Assembly: GCA_006503535.1 (NCBI GenBank)
Contig: QYRS01000007.1
Coordinates: forward strand, 2,914,001-2,978,000
DNA: 64,000 bases
Origin: Arthrinium phaeospermum
Lineage: Eukaryota > Ascomycota > Sordariomycetes > Amphisphaeriales > Apiosporaceae
Direction: 5' to 3'
In this document: piece by piece, positions 53,864 to 64,000 of the stretch
How the letters are laid out: the number at the start of each line of letters is the position of its first letter
Numbering within the stretch: the first letter of the stretch is position 1
Made by a program: the position numbers and the translations under genes
Notes under the pieces: generated by a model
What the model was told of the DNA's origin: nothing
Database searches by the model: none
Seen by the model: only the letters and a program-made list of their open reading frames with translations

Positions 53864-54330
53864 TCATAGCTGGGTCTGGGTATAGCCAAACACGACCTTG
53901 AGCACACCGGACACATCCACGCTATTGCACTCTAAGTAGTAGAACGGAGTCAACCACTTACAAGTCACCCCAAAGAACACAAAAGACATGACCACCTTCT
54001 TCTCGGTGCTGAGCCGCAGCCCCAGAAGCAGGATGATGAGCACGCCAATGGCGGTCTCGCGGATGCCGACGCAGTAGGCGTTGTAGGTCCAGCCAGTCAT
54101 CGGGTCGCAGTTGACCGAGTCCGCCACGGCGCAGCTGATACAAAAGCAGATGACTGAGACAAAGAGGGTCTTCATCAGTCGAGAATGGCCGGTCCTAGAG
54201 AAGCACAGCTTGGTGGCCGAGGTGATAGAAACGTATGCGACCCAGGCGCTTCCCATCTTGGTACATGGAAATGACCAGATGCAGCAGAGCAGCACGATTG
54301 CCCCGAGAATGAAGTCATGGTAGGAATCAA
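53864..54330 (-). pseudogene. Pth11-like rhodopsin-domain fragment
   Basis: Reading minus: SITSATKL, then a damaged stretch, VNCDPMTGWTYN, CVGIRETAIGVLIILL, LGLRLSTEKKVVMSFVFF and VSGVLKVVFGYT. These match TM3 to TM7 of the intact gene at 42953-44161 (ATTKLSILLLYNRIF, NCIPMEYVW, FIDVLIILLPVRMI, STEKKVAIAFVFMLGG, SGLLKAIFGYIPG). The N-terminal third is missing, LLLPVRMI is shortened and one junction is out of frame. A relic of a related, not identical, gene. Confidence 0.7.
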
Positions 54331-55626
54331 GCCATCGACCTGGGAAATTGCATAAAAATCATTTTGCTTTGCGGTCACAACTGTGGAGAGTGGAATTCTC
54401 AAGGTATGAATCTGAGAAGGCCAATATCGGTCAATTGCATCTTCAGTCGTTCCAATTCATTGCCAGGTCCGAGGCCATTTCTCGTCTTTCAGCCCTTGTC
54501 GTCCCAGGTGCGACCGTGTCGCCGCTAACTGCCACTAAGCGTGCGGCCGGGCCTTGCCCTAAATACAGCATCCACCTATCTGGGGCCGCGACAGGTACCC
54601 GAACTTTGCGACCGGTGCAAATACAGCATGCCTCATACCAACTGTAGCATGGCCAATATAAGTGAAGCTACAAGGTTCAGGCATGTACACCTAGTCATAA
54701 TAGAATCGAGATCTCAGCCTGTCATTGAACCCCGAAAACAGCTGCCCTGTCCCGTGGAAACGCCGCAGTGGGAGCTTGTCCAGCCCTGGGGCAGGGGCAT
54801 TCAGGATTACATGCCTACGTAGCTGCACAATGCCTGTTCCCCATAATGTTCCAACCCCGACTCCTTTGGGACAAAATCAAAGAATACTTGATGATCAAAT
54901 ACATTCTCCTTGCCCTCGGCTCATCTCATGAGGCCCTCCCATGCTAGTCAACGTTTATCTTGATCGGTGCACCGACCTCGTGTACCAGAGAGTGAGAGCC
55001 ATTGGGCTGATGCTGCAACTGCTGCTGATCTGTGTTCCGGCGTCCAAGCTGTCCCTGCTACCCCACCATCCTACATTCGCAGGTCCGTGTATCGCAATGA
55101 ATCAACTCGACTGTCAAGACTTCATGACGGGCAGCATTTCACGCATCTCTTCCACTGATTGTACGACCAACAGCAAAGTTGCACCATTCCTCTCAGCATG
55201 CGACGACATTCAATCGCTAGGCATATGGAGGTGTCATCCCATTCCACTACCGGAATCAATCGAAAGCTTGCATCACGACTCGGAATCTTTATCCCTTGAG
55301 CGCTGAATACAGCTCAAACAGTGGAGACTGTTTTTTAACCAATCGAGCGGCAGCATTCCTACTCCAACGCCTCAGCACACGCCGATTTCTGGTCCATGCC
55401 TCCAATTAGATATAACGAATGTGTTTCCACTGTTTGAGTTGTCTTCAGCGCTCAAGGGGATACTAGACTACTATGAAAAGACGACGGTTACATGCATTAC
55501 CAATTTACCAAATATTCTATCCCATCCCGAGCGAGTCCTGCATTTGAACGCGCATTGTTGCTCCATGTTAACACCCAACGCAAATATTCTGAAAAACTTG
55601 CCCCTCAAGCTTGAGACGCTGCCAAC
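54331..55626. other. Intergenic region containing an inverted repeat
   Basis: No gene recognised. Contains the inverted repeat described separately at 55287-55463. Confidence 0.45.
55287..55463. mobile_element. Possible MITE: about 40-bp imperfect terminal inverted repeats
   Basis: The left arm TATCCCTTGAGCGCTGAA(T)ACAGCTCAAACAGTGGAGAC (55290-55328) and the reverse complement of 55422-55462 differ at only a few places (one extra C, GAC/TAC, GG/GGA). The arms enclose about 93 bp of unrelated sequence. No target-site duplication is clear. The left end overlaps one lone CTTTATCCC (55287-55295), the array A box. It may be a non-autonomous transposon or simply a hairpin. Confidence 0.5.
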
Positions 55627-58600
55627 TCAACTTGACTGACCTTGGTCACCATCTGCCCAATAGCCAAGACCGTCCGGCCGCTCATCAGCTCGACCACCGG
55701 CGGCGAACTCCTTGCCGATCCAATTGCGCAGCTCCAGCGCAATCAGGGAGTCGACCCCGTACAAGTGCAGCGGCCGGTCCACGTCGATGTCTTCGGACTG
55801 GACGGAGAGCCCGCGCGCCAGCTTTTGCGCCAGCGACTCGACCACGCTGGGTCGCATATCATGCCCAGCAATGCGAGGGACTGCTCTTCCTATCATGCCA
55901 TAGCCCTGGTACTTCTTGAGGCTCTTCATGAGCTCCTTGTTCTCGGCCACGGCGCCGACCGTGCGCATGGGACCGAGGTCGATGGACACGGCGGACCGCC
56001 CGCCGTGGCTCGCTCGAAACCTGGCCAAGGTGTCTTGGAAAGTGCAGCCAGCGGCGTAGTTGGACTGGCCGGCTTTACCCAAGACCCCAACACCGAGGAC
56101 AGCAACGTGTGTAGATTCCACGAGGTCTGGGCGTTGCTGTCATGTTCTCGAAGATGGAGTCCTGGAGGACCATGCTCGCGTTGATGCATCCCTGGATCCG
56201 GCCCATCGTCTGCTGGGACCCTACCAGCATCCACCGCGTGAATGAGGATCCTTTCCCCGCGAGTACCACGCCGTCATGCCCGGGTTCAAGACGCCGCACG
56301 CCTCCTCTACCGAGAGGGTGTCTGGGACGCGAAGGACGTTGGCCTCGTCGTCGAACGTGGGTGCTCATGCAGCCAAACGTGGAAGAGCAGACGTGGTCGC
56401 CCACCCGGATCGCAGTCTTCTATCGAGACCATGGTCTTGCCGTCCACCTCGGATTGCATTACTCGGAGACATCCGTCCTTGATACCGCTGTAAGGATAGG
56501 ATTCGTCGAAGGATGCGGAGGCAGTGACCCAAAGTAGCTGTGTGGACAGCTGCAACCAAGCCCTTGATGTGCCTGAACGTGTCGTCCGAGGATCAAACAA
56601 GATGGAATCCCCCAGTCGGCCAGAAACACCACCCGATCGTTGGGAGTGACTGCGGCACTTGCCATCTGAGACAGCGTAAGAACCACTGGACGATATAGTG
56701 AAACGCTCCAGCTGCTAGAGAGGACGCGACTTGTCTCTGATCGCATCATGTTCGCCAACGACCAAGAGGGCTCTGCTTGAGGGAACCTCCGCTTCCACGG
56801 CTTGCGAGCTGCTCCACGGCGTGGTGCGCTCTCTCGTCCTTGTAGGGGGCCGTGGTCTCGAGGAAGATCAGTTGGCCGCCCGGCTTGAGCGCCCGCCGGG
56901 GGTGAGCAGCGTGCGGCCCAGGTTCGCCGTGGCATGGAGCACGTTGCCCGCCAGGATGACGTCGCAGCTGCCGGGCTCCATGCCCTGCCTGCGAGGTCGC
57001 GTTCGAGGTCGAGCGCATTTGTCTCCCCTTGAAATGGACGGGAGGGCCCGGGCGACGTCAATGAGAGGGCTTGCGACTTGCAGATTTCCGAGCTCCTCGC
57101 TCAGCTTCTCGTCACTCGTGTCTCCCCTTGCCCGGCCTGATTTCTCCCCGAGTCTCCTCTCGAGTCAACTCAAGAAGCGTTGGAGATGCGCTGGCGTCTT
57201 GGTCCGACAGCCTCCTGGGGTTGGGTCAGCATTCGCTCCAGGTAAAGACGCAGCGTGTCTTCGAATCGAGCACGGTACTCGGCCACGGCGATCTCGTTCT
57301 CCAGGAAGGTATCAGCATTGCAGTAGTCAGAGAGTTGGGCCTTGGTGAGCAAAGAAGTTGTGGTCTCCAATTGATGTTGTGGAGTAGTTGGTTATGACCG
57401 TTGCCTCTGGAACCCATGTTGGTGGCCACAGCCGACGAGAAGGCATGTTTGGTGTGGCATAGCACCGAGTCGTCGTCTGCGAAAGCCGTGAAGGAGCAGT
57501 CGATCCCGGTGGACGATTTGTTGGTCCTTGCCTCGGCTCTGGTTCGCAACGAGTTTTTTTGTGGACATCCACGCGCGCCAAGGTCGTGTCCATCCCAGAA
57601 GATCGCTGCAAGTGCGAAGGCGCCACCATACATTGTCCCCTGCTCTTTGAGTCCGTCGTAGAAGTCCTCTTTGGACAGGGCTCTTGTGCAAGAGCGCCTG
57701 GCATCTTCATAGCTTTGGAAGAGTGACTGCTCAGCGGTGCGTGCTTCCGAGCCGCCGTCGACCTCGGTGATGACGTCCTGTTTAACCTTGGCATGTATCA
57801 CTGCCTTGAGACATTCATTCCACTTGCCATCATCATCGGCCGAGGGGGACCACGACCTCGAATCGCAGAGACGTCTTCTCGTAGTCGTGCTGGATAGTTC
57901 GGAGTTGCGTTACCACCTCCACCTTCTTCTCGGGTCGATGAAGATGGGGCTTGCGAATGTGGCCTTTTTGATGAGAAAGCCCTCAAGCGTCTGGGTTTGG
58001 GACGGATGCTTCACCGCCTCGAGGGCCATGACCATCATACCCGACGCTGGGAAGAGGATGGTGCCGTCTACCACGTGGTCCGCGATCCAGGGCGCGTCCT
58101 TGATGCTGCATCCGCCGCCACCTGGGCTCCGTGGGGCCAATCTCGACGTAGTGGGTTATCGCCTTGACTCCATAAAGCTTTGGCGCCGCCTGTGTGAGCT
58201 ACTGAAGCGCATCCGCAAAACTCACAGGCGAAGTCTTGTTGTCGACCCCAGTACAGGGCTGACGATAGCGTAGCCGGCGATACCGGCTGCCCAGTCACGG
58301 ACGACACCACCAAGGCCATCTGGTGTTGGTGCCCCGAGCCCGTCAGATGATCCAACGACTCGAGGTACTCCGAGGCTATCTCTTGCATCATGGCCGTGTG
58401 ATAGGCCAGTCCAGGTGGGCCTTGAACAGATCAATGTCGGGCTCGGACCCGGCCGCCGTGATGTTGGACGGGCTGTTCACGCAGGCAATGTGCACGTCTG
58501 GGGCATCCGAGAACGCCTTTTCGACGCAGGCTTGGGAAGTCTGCCTCCTTGAGGTTGACGGACTCATGGCAGTCGGCTTGCTCGACGATCCAGCTTTCCA

Positions 58601-60414
58601 CAGAGCCTGCCCCGATGATAGGCAACATGCAGGCGAATTCCAGCGACAGAGCCCGACCGCGTATGCCGCCGCAATTTCGCCTGATGGCCAATCACAACCA
58701 CCGGTGCCACACGGAAGCTCCGGAGCAGCTCTACAAGAGCTATCTGCAGGGCGGTGCACAGCGGTTGGCTCAACTCAGGCAAGTTGATGTTGTCTCCGCT
58801 TTCGTCTCTCTGTCGGTTTTGGGTTAGCCACTCACAAGAAAAGGGTAAGGAAATAGCCTACCGAGCAAGGACCAATTAGCTCCCAATGTCTGAAAGACTT
58901 CATCGACCCTGCAAAGCGTGGAGGAGAATGCCGGGTACTGCATCACTCGAGGCCCATCTTGGCGTATTGCGCTCCCTGGCCGGTAAAGACAAAAAAAGGT
59001 GGGCCTCAGGGACGAGCGGATGCAGTCCGAGTCGGACAGATCGATCGCTTTCGCGCTCATCTCTGCATTGCCCACCGCGAAGGATCTCCATGGCATCATG
59101 CTACGGCGGCTAGCAAGGATGTAGGCAGCCTGTACAGCTTACTCGGGGACCCGAGGATTTGCTTGTCGTAGTATTTGCTGTATTGCTGTAGGATGCGCTT
59201 CAGCCCGGCCTCGTCGAGTGCAGAGTACACAAGTAACTGGCACTGGAGTCTTGTGGGTGGCGATGCCGTAGACGCCGGGGTGGTCGCGGCTGGAGTGGCG
59301 CCATTCTGCTTCGTTTCGCCGTCGGTCGTCCTGGATTCCGGCCACCCGTCACGACGGGCGGAGCGAGTTCGGCGGAGCTAATGGACCGCTCGAGACTGAG
59401 CAGCTCCAGCGTGTGGTACACATCATTCATGATGGATGTTGAGCCACCACTCCAAAAGTTGACAGAGACTCGACGTAGGCCGCTGCTTGGCCAGGGAACG
59501 CATGACGTTGGGACCTAGCTATCTTCGATAAGATTCCACCGCGAATTCGGAGCCTGACTCGGTACATGGCGACAGACAGCGGTTTCACACCAGCACGATG
59601 ATGCCTTCGGCCCGGCCGTATCCGTTGCCCAGTGGTCAATTCTGTAGCAGACGCCATCTGGGGAATGAAAATCCATCTTGGCCAGGTACAAAGAAAGCTC
59701 CGGGCTGAGGATGCGATTGGACCCGGCCACCAGCACCTCCAAACAAAGATTAGCCCGCGACCCAGGGCCATCATGCTCGAAGAACACGCCGTGTTTAACA
59801 GGATGCTCGGCCCCTTGGTCAAAGTACAGCTTAGCCTGTCCGCCAGCATGGAACCAGCAGTTCCCGTTGCCGTATTAGGGGCGCCTCATCAGGGTCTTTG
59901 GCAAGCGCCCTGGGGTAGTCGCTTTCCATGGACCCGGCAAAGACGCCCGTTGCAGTCCCTGACACGTCTTCTAGGGGCATTCCGCTGTTCAACGTCAGCA
60001 TCAGTGGAATGGGTCTTGGCATGTCAATCATACCGCTCTCCAAGGCATGGTACGCCGTATCAAGCAGTAGTCGCTTCTGGTGATCCATCGAGGCCGCCTC
60101 CTTGGACGGAAAGGAGAATAATGGGGCGTCAAACACTGTAGGATCTTCGCTTAGGAAGTGAGCCTTGTTGGAGGGTATCTGCTGTGGTGTGGTGGGTTAG
60201 AACAACGCAGCAGCTCATGTCCTCGTATTCGGTCATGGAGCATTACCGTGTTGTCATTGGTTTTGGTTGCGCATTGGGAGGCATCAATGTTTGCCCTAGA
60301 GTTTGGACATGGCGTCACCACGTTCTCTCGCTTCTCTAGTATGCCCCAGAAGCTGTAATCATCCTCCGCTCCTTGGGGGAGCTTGAAAGGCAACCCCACA
60401 GCTATGGGCTCCAT
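55627..60414 (-). pseudogene. Highly reducing polyketide synthase 2, decayed
   Basis: Begins at 60414 with MEPIAVGLPFKLPQGAEDD, the usual reducing-PKS start. Ketosynthase pieces continue at 60.1-59.5 kb (MDHQKRLLLDTAYHALESG; active site NTACSSSMMAL). Acyltransferase pieces at 59.1-58.6 kb. Dehydratase at 58.14-57.9 kb (WIADHVVDGTILFPASGMMVMALEA with the catalytic His). Methyltransferase at 57.06-56.7 kb. Ketoreductase end and carrier protein at 56.12-55.63 kb (GKAGQSNYAAGCTFQDTLARFR; YGVDSLIALELRNWIGKEF). Frame changes and stops occur throughout, and domains are shortened; about 4.8 kb remain of an expected 7 kb or more. No enoylreductase was recognised. It is a different paralogue from PKS 1, as shown by the ketosynthase and carrier sequences. 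Confidence 0.85.
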
Positions 60415-60659
60415 GATGGGATGACTGTCATATTGCGTCAAGCTTCGTTGGTGGAGGTCGACAAAGGGGAGTAAGCGGGAAGGAACAGTGTCGATACCAC
60501 CTCGAGATAATATGCAAAGGGGACAATGCCGTCTTCAACTTCCTTGCAGCGAATCCAAGAAGGCGAGTTATCGATGCAAGGCTCCGGTCGTCAGAGAAGC
60601 CGCCAGTCCCCGCTAGTTCTCATTGCCGACCCTCACAACCAACACTACTGACCTGCTTT
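60415..60659. other. Upstream region of PKS 2 relic
   Basis: Short spacer between PKS 2 and a methyltransferase relic; nothing recognised. Confidence 0.35.
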
Positions 60660-61200
60660 CGTATTGGCTGCTTGTGGTATGGGTGCAACGGCCGTGGTGG
60701 CGATAAGACTCAAGCAATGCGCCATGTCGTGTTTGTTATCCCGGACCACGAGGTCGTTGCTGGCGAAGCCGTCCTCCCGCAGCAACACGTCCCACTGAGC
60801 TTCAGTGACCGTCGGGCACTAGCGGCGATGCGCCTCTTTACCGCACCACCAGCCTGGCAGATACGAAGCCGACGGCCACGAAGCAGTTCGGAGCTGTCGT
60901 CTCGAGGAAGAGCATCTTTACTCCCGAGTCGAGCGTCGAGCGCCGATTGGAGGTTGCCCTAGGTCGGCCGTGTCATGTAGCACGCTGCCGGTCACGACGA
61001 TGTTGTAGCCGCCGGGCTCGTGGCCTTGGGACGCCAAGCCCCCTTCCTAGTCGAGCGCCCGGTACGTCATTCGGTCGCGGCAATGCGGGTCATCCAATCG
61101 CCGGCGCGCCTCATCAAATTACGCCTTCGGAATGTCGTTATGGTGATTACTAACCACCCCCAGCCGCACTCCTGCATCTTCTCCGCAGCGGCTGATGGAA
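60660..61200 (-). pseudogene. Methyltransferase-domain relic of a third PKS
   Basis: Reading minus: YNIVVTGSVLHDTADLG, then STLDSG and KMLFLETTAP, then pieces resembling the post-domain region SPLVPDGH and EAQWDVLLREDGF..NDLVVRD. This is the C-methyltransferase part of reducing PKSs (compare the FDIVIASNVLHAT and LLLLETTAP motifs). It lies upstream of the PKS 2 start codon, and PKS 2 has its own methyltransferase remnant at 57 kb, so this is from another PKS copy or a rearrangement. The frame is broken several times. Confidence 0.6.
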
Positions 61201-61527
61201 CCACCTGCTGCCGCGCCAGGTGGCTTACTAGCTGAAAATGCTTCAATGATGACAGTGGATAAGCCAACACTTCTGGAATGATCGGGGCTCTGTAGACCTG
61301 CTTATTCTTCGGGGCGTAAGCACATGGATCACTTCTCCATGATGAGACCGCCACCGGAGATCGCCGAACAAGGCAGTCATCGATTCCCAGCACCGATCTA
61401 TGCGAGCAGGGATAGACTGCGGTGGGAAGATCGGACCCGGGCGGAAGATGCATTGCATAATCGAGTGGCGCCCATGGTTGGGGTACAAGGCACACCACCA
61501 TGTAAAGCCAATGAGCTGTTGATGATC

Positions 61528-62824
61528 CTAGCCACCCTGCTGCGGGTTTCTGCGAGTATCCATTCCTCCGGCCACACTGATTGGTGCGGGCTCCGTTGTG
61601 TCCTCGGCAGCATGTGCGCTCCTTGCGGATATGAGGTCGGTTGTGTCCAGATCACTCAATTCCCACGCTCCGCCACGTCTGCGCGGTCTTGGCTGGTAGA
61701 GCTGGTACTGTGGACGGGCTGGCTCCGAGCCACTGCCCTGTTCGTGGCTGGAAAAGGATCGGAAAAACTCGGCAATCGACTTGGGCATGGGAAGCGCCCT
61801 GGCCGCCCTGGGCATGGCGGGTATTCCCAGAACGAGAAATCCGCATGTGAGCTCCCAGATGGTCCATATGGCCACCCCAGACATGTAGTAGACGACATCC
61901 TCGGTGCTGAGAAGCTTGATAAAGTACACGGCTCGCACGATACCGAATATCCACGCGCTTTCACCCGGTCGGTTAGTTAGCAAAGCGAAGAAAGAGGACA
62001 GGCTACGCTTACCCAATACCGATGACGAAGAGTAAAGATAGCCCCCGTCGTTGACGGCGCGACATCCGAAGTTTCCAGATGATGGTCTGCGGCATAGCCA
62101 GGATCGCAGTGTCGGATACAAAGTTGAAGACGCTGATGACGATATGCTGCACCTCGACGTTGACGGGGCAGCTGCCTCCTACATACCAGGGATCCCACAT
62201 CTTCTGCCGCGGCCAGCAGCGGAAGATCTCCGTCATGGTCATGACGACGTAGAACACGACGTTGGCCCAGGTAAGAGCTTGCAGCGTCCACCAGTGAGCA
62301 TTGCGTTGGCCTGCCGGTACGAAGATGCGGAGCCAACTGACCAGGATGGCAACCTTGATGCACATGGCCGCTACGCCATACAAGGCCGCAAGCAGGTGAA
62401 TACTTTCCATAGTCAGTTGCCAACGTGGGTGAACGGTCGAGGCAGAGGACGCTCATATAGCCAATGAGATAAGGATTTCATAGGGACGTTCCATTGATGT
62501 ACCCAGAATCCGGGATACGTGGCGAAGTCCCACATGACGTATTCAGTCCCGGCAAGAAGGCCCTAAGGGGGGAACGTCAGCTCACTAGTCACTGTGGCCA
62601 GCCAGTTATCGACTTACTAAAGCTGCGACCATGAAGGCGTCTTCGATGAGAAACGTTCTGGTGGCCGCGCCATTCACCAATCGAGCCAGGACGGCTGTTA
62701 CCGACATGATGGAACTGACGATGACAATGCCATGGCCGATTGCGTGGCTCCCGCCCGGCTCGGCGAAGTTGGGAACCACTCCGAGGGGCGGCTCCATCGC
62801 CGGTTCGTCGGGCAAAGGGTTCAT
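61528..62824 (-). CDS. Rhodopsin-domain (Pth11-like) integral membrane protein
   Basis: Exons 62824-62618, 62562 to about 62.42 kb, about 62.41 kb-62013 and 61957-61528. Introns 62563-62617 and 61958-62012 are clear (GTAAGT/TTAG and GTAAGC/AAAG); the one near 62.42 kb has no good donor in phase, so that junction is uncertain or broken. Segments: HGIVIVSSIMSVTAVLARL, ATRTFLIEDAFMVAAL, AALYGVAAMCIKVAILVSWLRIFVP, WANVVFYVVMTMTEIFRCWP, then the loop KMWDPWYVGGSCPVN, HIVISVFNFVSDTAILAMPQTIIWKL, LSLLFVIGIGAWIFGIVRAVYF and a last helix in WTIWELTCGFLVLGIPAMP. This is the fungal rhodopsin-domain layout. The long hydrophilic tail has QYQLYQP and many Arg. Probably a receptor-like membrane protein. Confidence 0.65.
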
Positions 62825-63156
62825 CTGAGCGATTGGATGGTCCGAGCCTATGTGAGGTATTTGGCAACTTGTTGATTGGTGTATGTTATGACATTGGGGC
62901 ATATAATTTACTAATACTAAGAAGGATAGAACCATGAAACGAAAACGGGCACCGGAGCAGGCTGATCTCACACATGAAACGAATAGATAAGCAGCCATGC
63001 TGATCAGCCTGCACGAAACGTGTCATGCATGCCTGGGCTAACTCAAGTACCTGCAGCATCGGACCCGAGCCAATAAGGGTCGAGCTCGCGTTCAGTTCAC
63101 CCTCAGCGTGGTGCAATCTGTTTATATTTGGGCTCCGGCATAAGCTGAGGTAGCAC
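62825..63156. promoter_or_regulatory. Region between divergent rhodopsin-domain gene and MFS relic
   Basis: 332 bp between divergent genes; no coding features. Confidence 0.35.
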
Positions 63157-64000
63157 ATGACGTCATCAGAAGCATCCCATCTCGACTTCCATATAGAATG
63201 TCTCGGAGGTTCAGCTAGTAACATGTTCGTGCTGATTGCGGGTTGGATTCTCCAGGGACTGGGCGGCGGCCTCGACGTGCTGAACGAAGTCATCCTGTCC
63301 GATATCACTACGCTCAAGGAGCGGCTCATGGACCTCGGCTACTTCTCCATCCCGCTCCTGTCCGGCACCGTGGGGGCCCATCCTCGGCAGCGCCTTCGCC
63401 CGGTTCGCGACCTGGCGTTGGGTCGGGTGGTTCTGCTGCTGTCGACTCTCGGTCTGGGCCTGATCCTCATCTTTCTGCGGCTCAAGCTCATCAATCAGCC
63501 GCTGCGGGAGAAGCTGCGCCGACTGGACTGGGGCGGGTGCGTTCTGTTCACTGCCGGCTGCACCCTCTTCACCACGCCCCTGGTCTGGCTCGGCGCCATG
63601 TATCCGTGGTCCACCTGGCAGACGTTGGTCCGGCTCCTGGGCGCCGTCTTGCAGGGCGCGCTTGCTTCGAGTTCAAGCCCCTGGAGCCCGCCTTCCCCTA
63701 CCGCGTCTTCTAGAGCCAGACATCTTGCGCCCCTCGCCGCCAGCATGCTCCACGGAGTCGCCAACTACTGCATCACCCTGTACATTCCCATGTTCTTCCA
63801 GGTCGTCTACCTCAAGGAGCCGCTCCTGGCCGCCGCCTTGACGCTCCCCACCTGCTTCGTGGCCAACGGCACCGCTGTCGCGGCCGCCGTCCTGGTCGAG
63901 GTCACGCGAAAGTAGGTCATGGCCGTGAGCGCCGGGCTTCTCACGCTGTTGGGCCGCTCCTCCACCCTGGCGGCCAAGGGGTCGCTCTGGGTGATTGGCG
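63157..64000 (+). pseudogene. MFS transporter (DHA2/TRI12-like), frameshifted, runs off right edge
   Basis: The frame beginning near 63157 reads GWILQGLGGGLDVLNEVILSDIT and LMDLGYFSIPLLSGTVG, the TM4-TM5 region of 14-TM drug:H+ antiporters (motif C-like SGTVGGPILG expected). At a run of five G (63371-63375) the register is lost; the neighbouring frame continues GPILGSAFARFATWRWVGWF. The first frame is used again for LGLGLILIFLRLKLINQPL through WSTWQTLVRLLGAVL, shifts near 63660 (EFKPLEPAFPYRVF then a stop) and returns as MLHGVANYCITLYIPMFFQVV. The N-terminal TMs 1-3 are absent upstream. At least three register changes make this a pseudogene. It may have been the exporter of the decayed cluster. 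Confidence 0.7.

Overview
The window is nuclear DNA of a filamentous ascomycete (Pezizomycotina, probably a sordariomycete). The signs are short introns of 47-68 bp with GTRNGT donors, CTRAC branch sites and YAG acceptors, moderately GC-rich genes, and typical fungal families: acuF-like zinc-finger protein, Pth11-like rhodopsin-domain proteins, GMC oxidoreductase, highly reducing PKS, and a gasdermin-like protein beside a subtilisin. All gene models were built by hand from splice signals and frame continuity. Family names come from recognised motifs, not from a database search.

Layout. (1) 1-5.7 kb: the 5' part of an acuF-like zinc-finger gene (minus, runs off the left edge), then a gasdermin-like gene and a five-exon gene for a DUF7580-like/subtilisin protein on the same strand. 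This resembles the fungal het-Q1/het-Q2 (rcd-1) cell-death pair, in which the protease cleaves the pore former. (2) 6.7-17.4 kb: ordinary intron-bearing metabolic and transport genes: amino-acid permease (one frameshift), MFS transporter, GMC oxidoreductase and SDR from a shared promoter, a DUF7703-like membrane protein and a Them6-type thioesterase. (3) 18-40 kb: a strikingly different island. All its intact genes are intronless and mostly unrecognised: four paralogous tandem-zinc-knuckle proteins, a 465-aa protein with a decayed second copy, a 353-aa protein and a 685-aa P-loop protein that looks like a degenerate DExH helicase. Between them lie two long noncoding arrays, at about 23.8-26.4 kb (box CTTTATCCC) and 29.55-33.16 kb (box CTTCTACCCCC). 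In these, short boxes recur at almost exactly 155 bp, or at 30-47 bp doublets, while the DNA between has diverged. Both arrays also carry AGTTTGG about 56-57 bp before the box, so they look like one ancient repeat kept only at its boxes. This island is the best candidate for an undescribed system, possibly a selfish or plasmid-like element with its own cis-acting array.

(4) 41-44 kb: an intact 3-ketosphinganine-reductase-like SDR and an intact Pth11-like gene. (5) 45.6-61.2 kb: a graveyard of a secondary-metabolite cluster, all on minus: two highly reducing PKS pseudogenes, a methyltransferase-domain relic of a third, a serine-palmitoyltransferase-like alpha-oxoamine synthase pseudogene and a truncated P450 with an internal tandem duplication. 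PKS + oxoamine synthase + ketosphinganine reductase is the gene set of sphinganine-analogue pathways, so the relic probably descends from one. (6) 61.5-64 kb: a Pth11-like gene and the frameshifted start of an MFS transporter leaving the right edge.

No rRNA, tRNA, intact transposon or CRISPR array was recognised.
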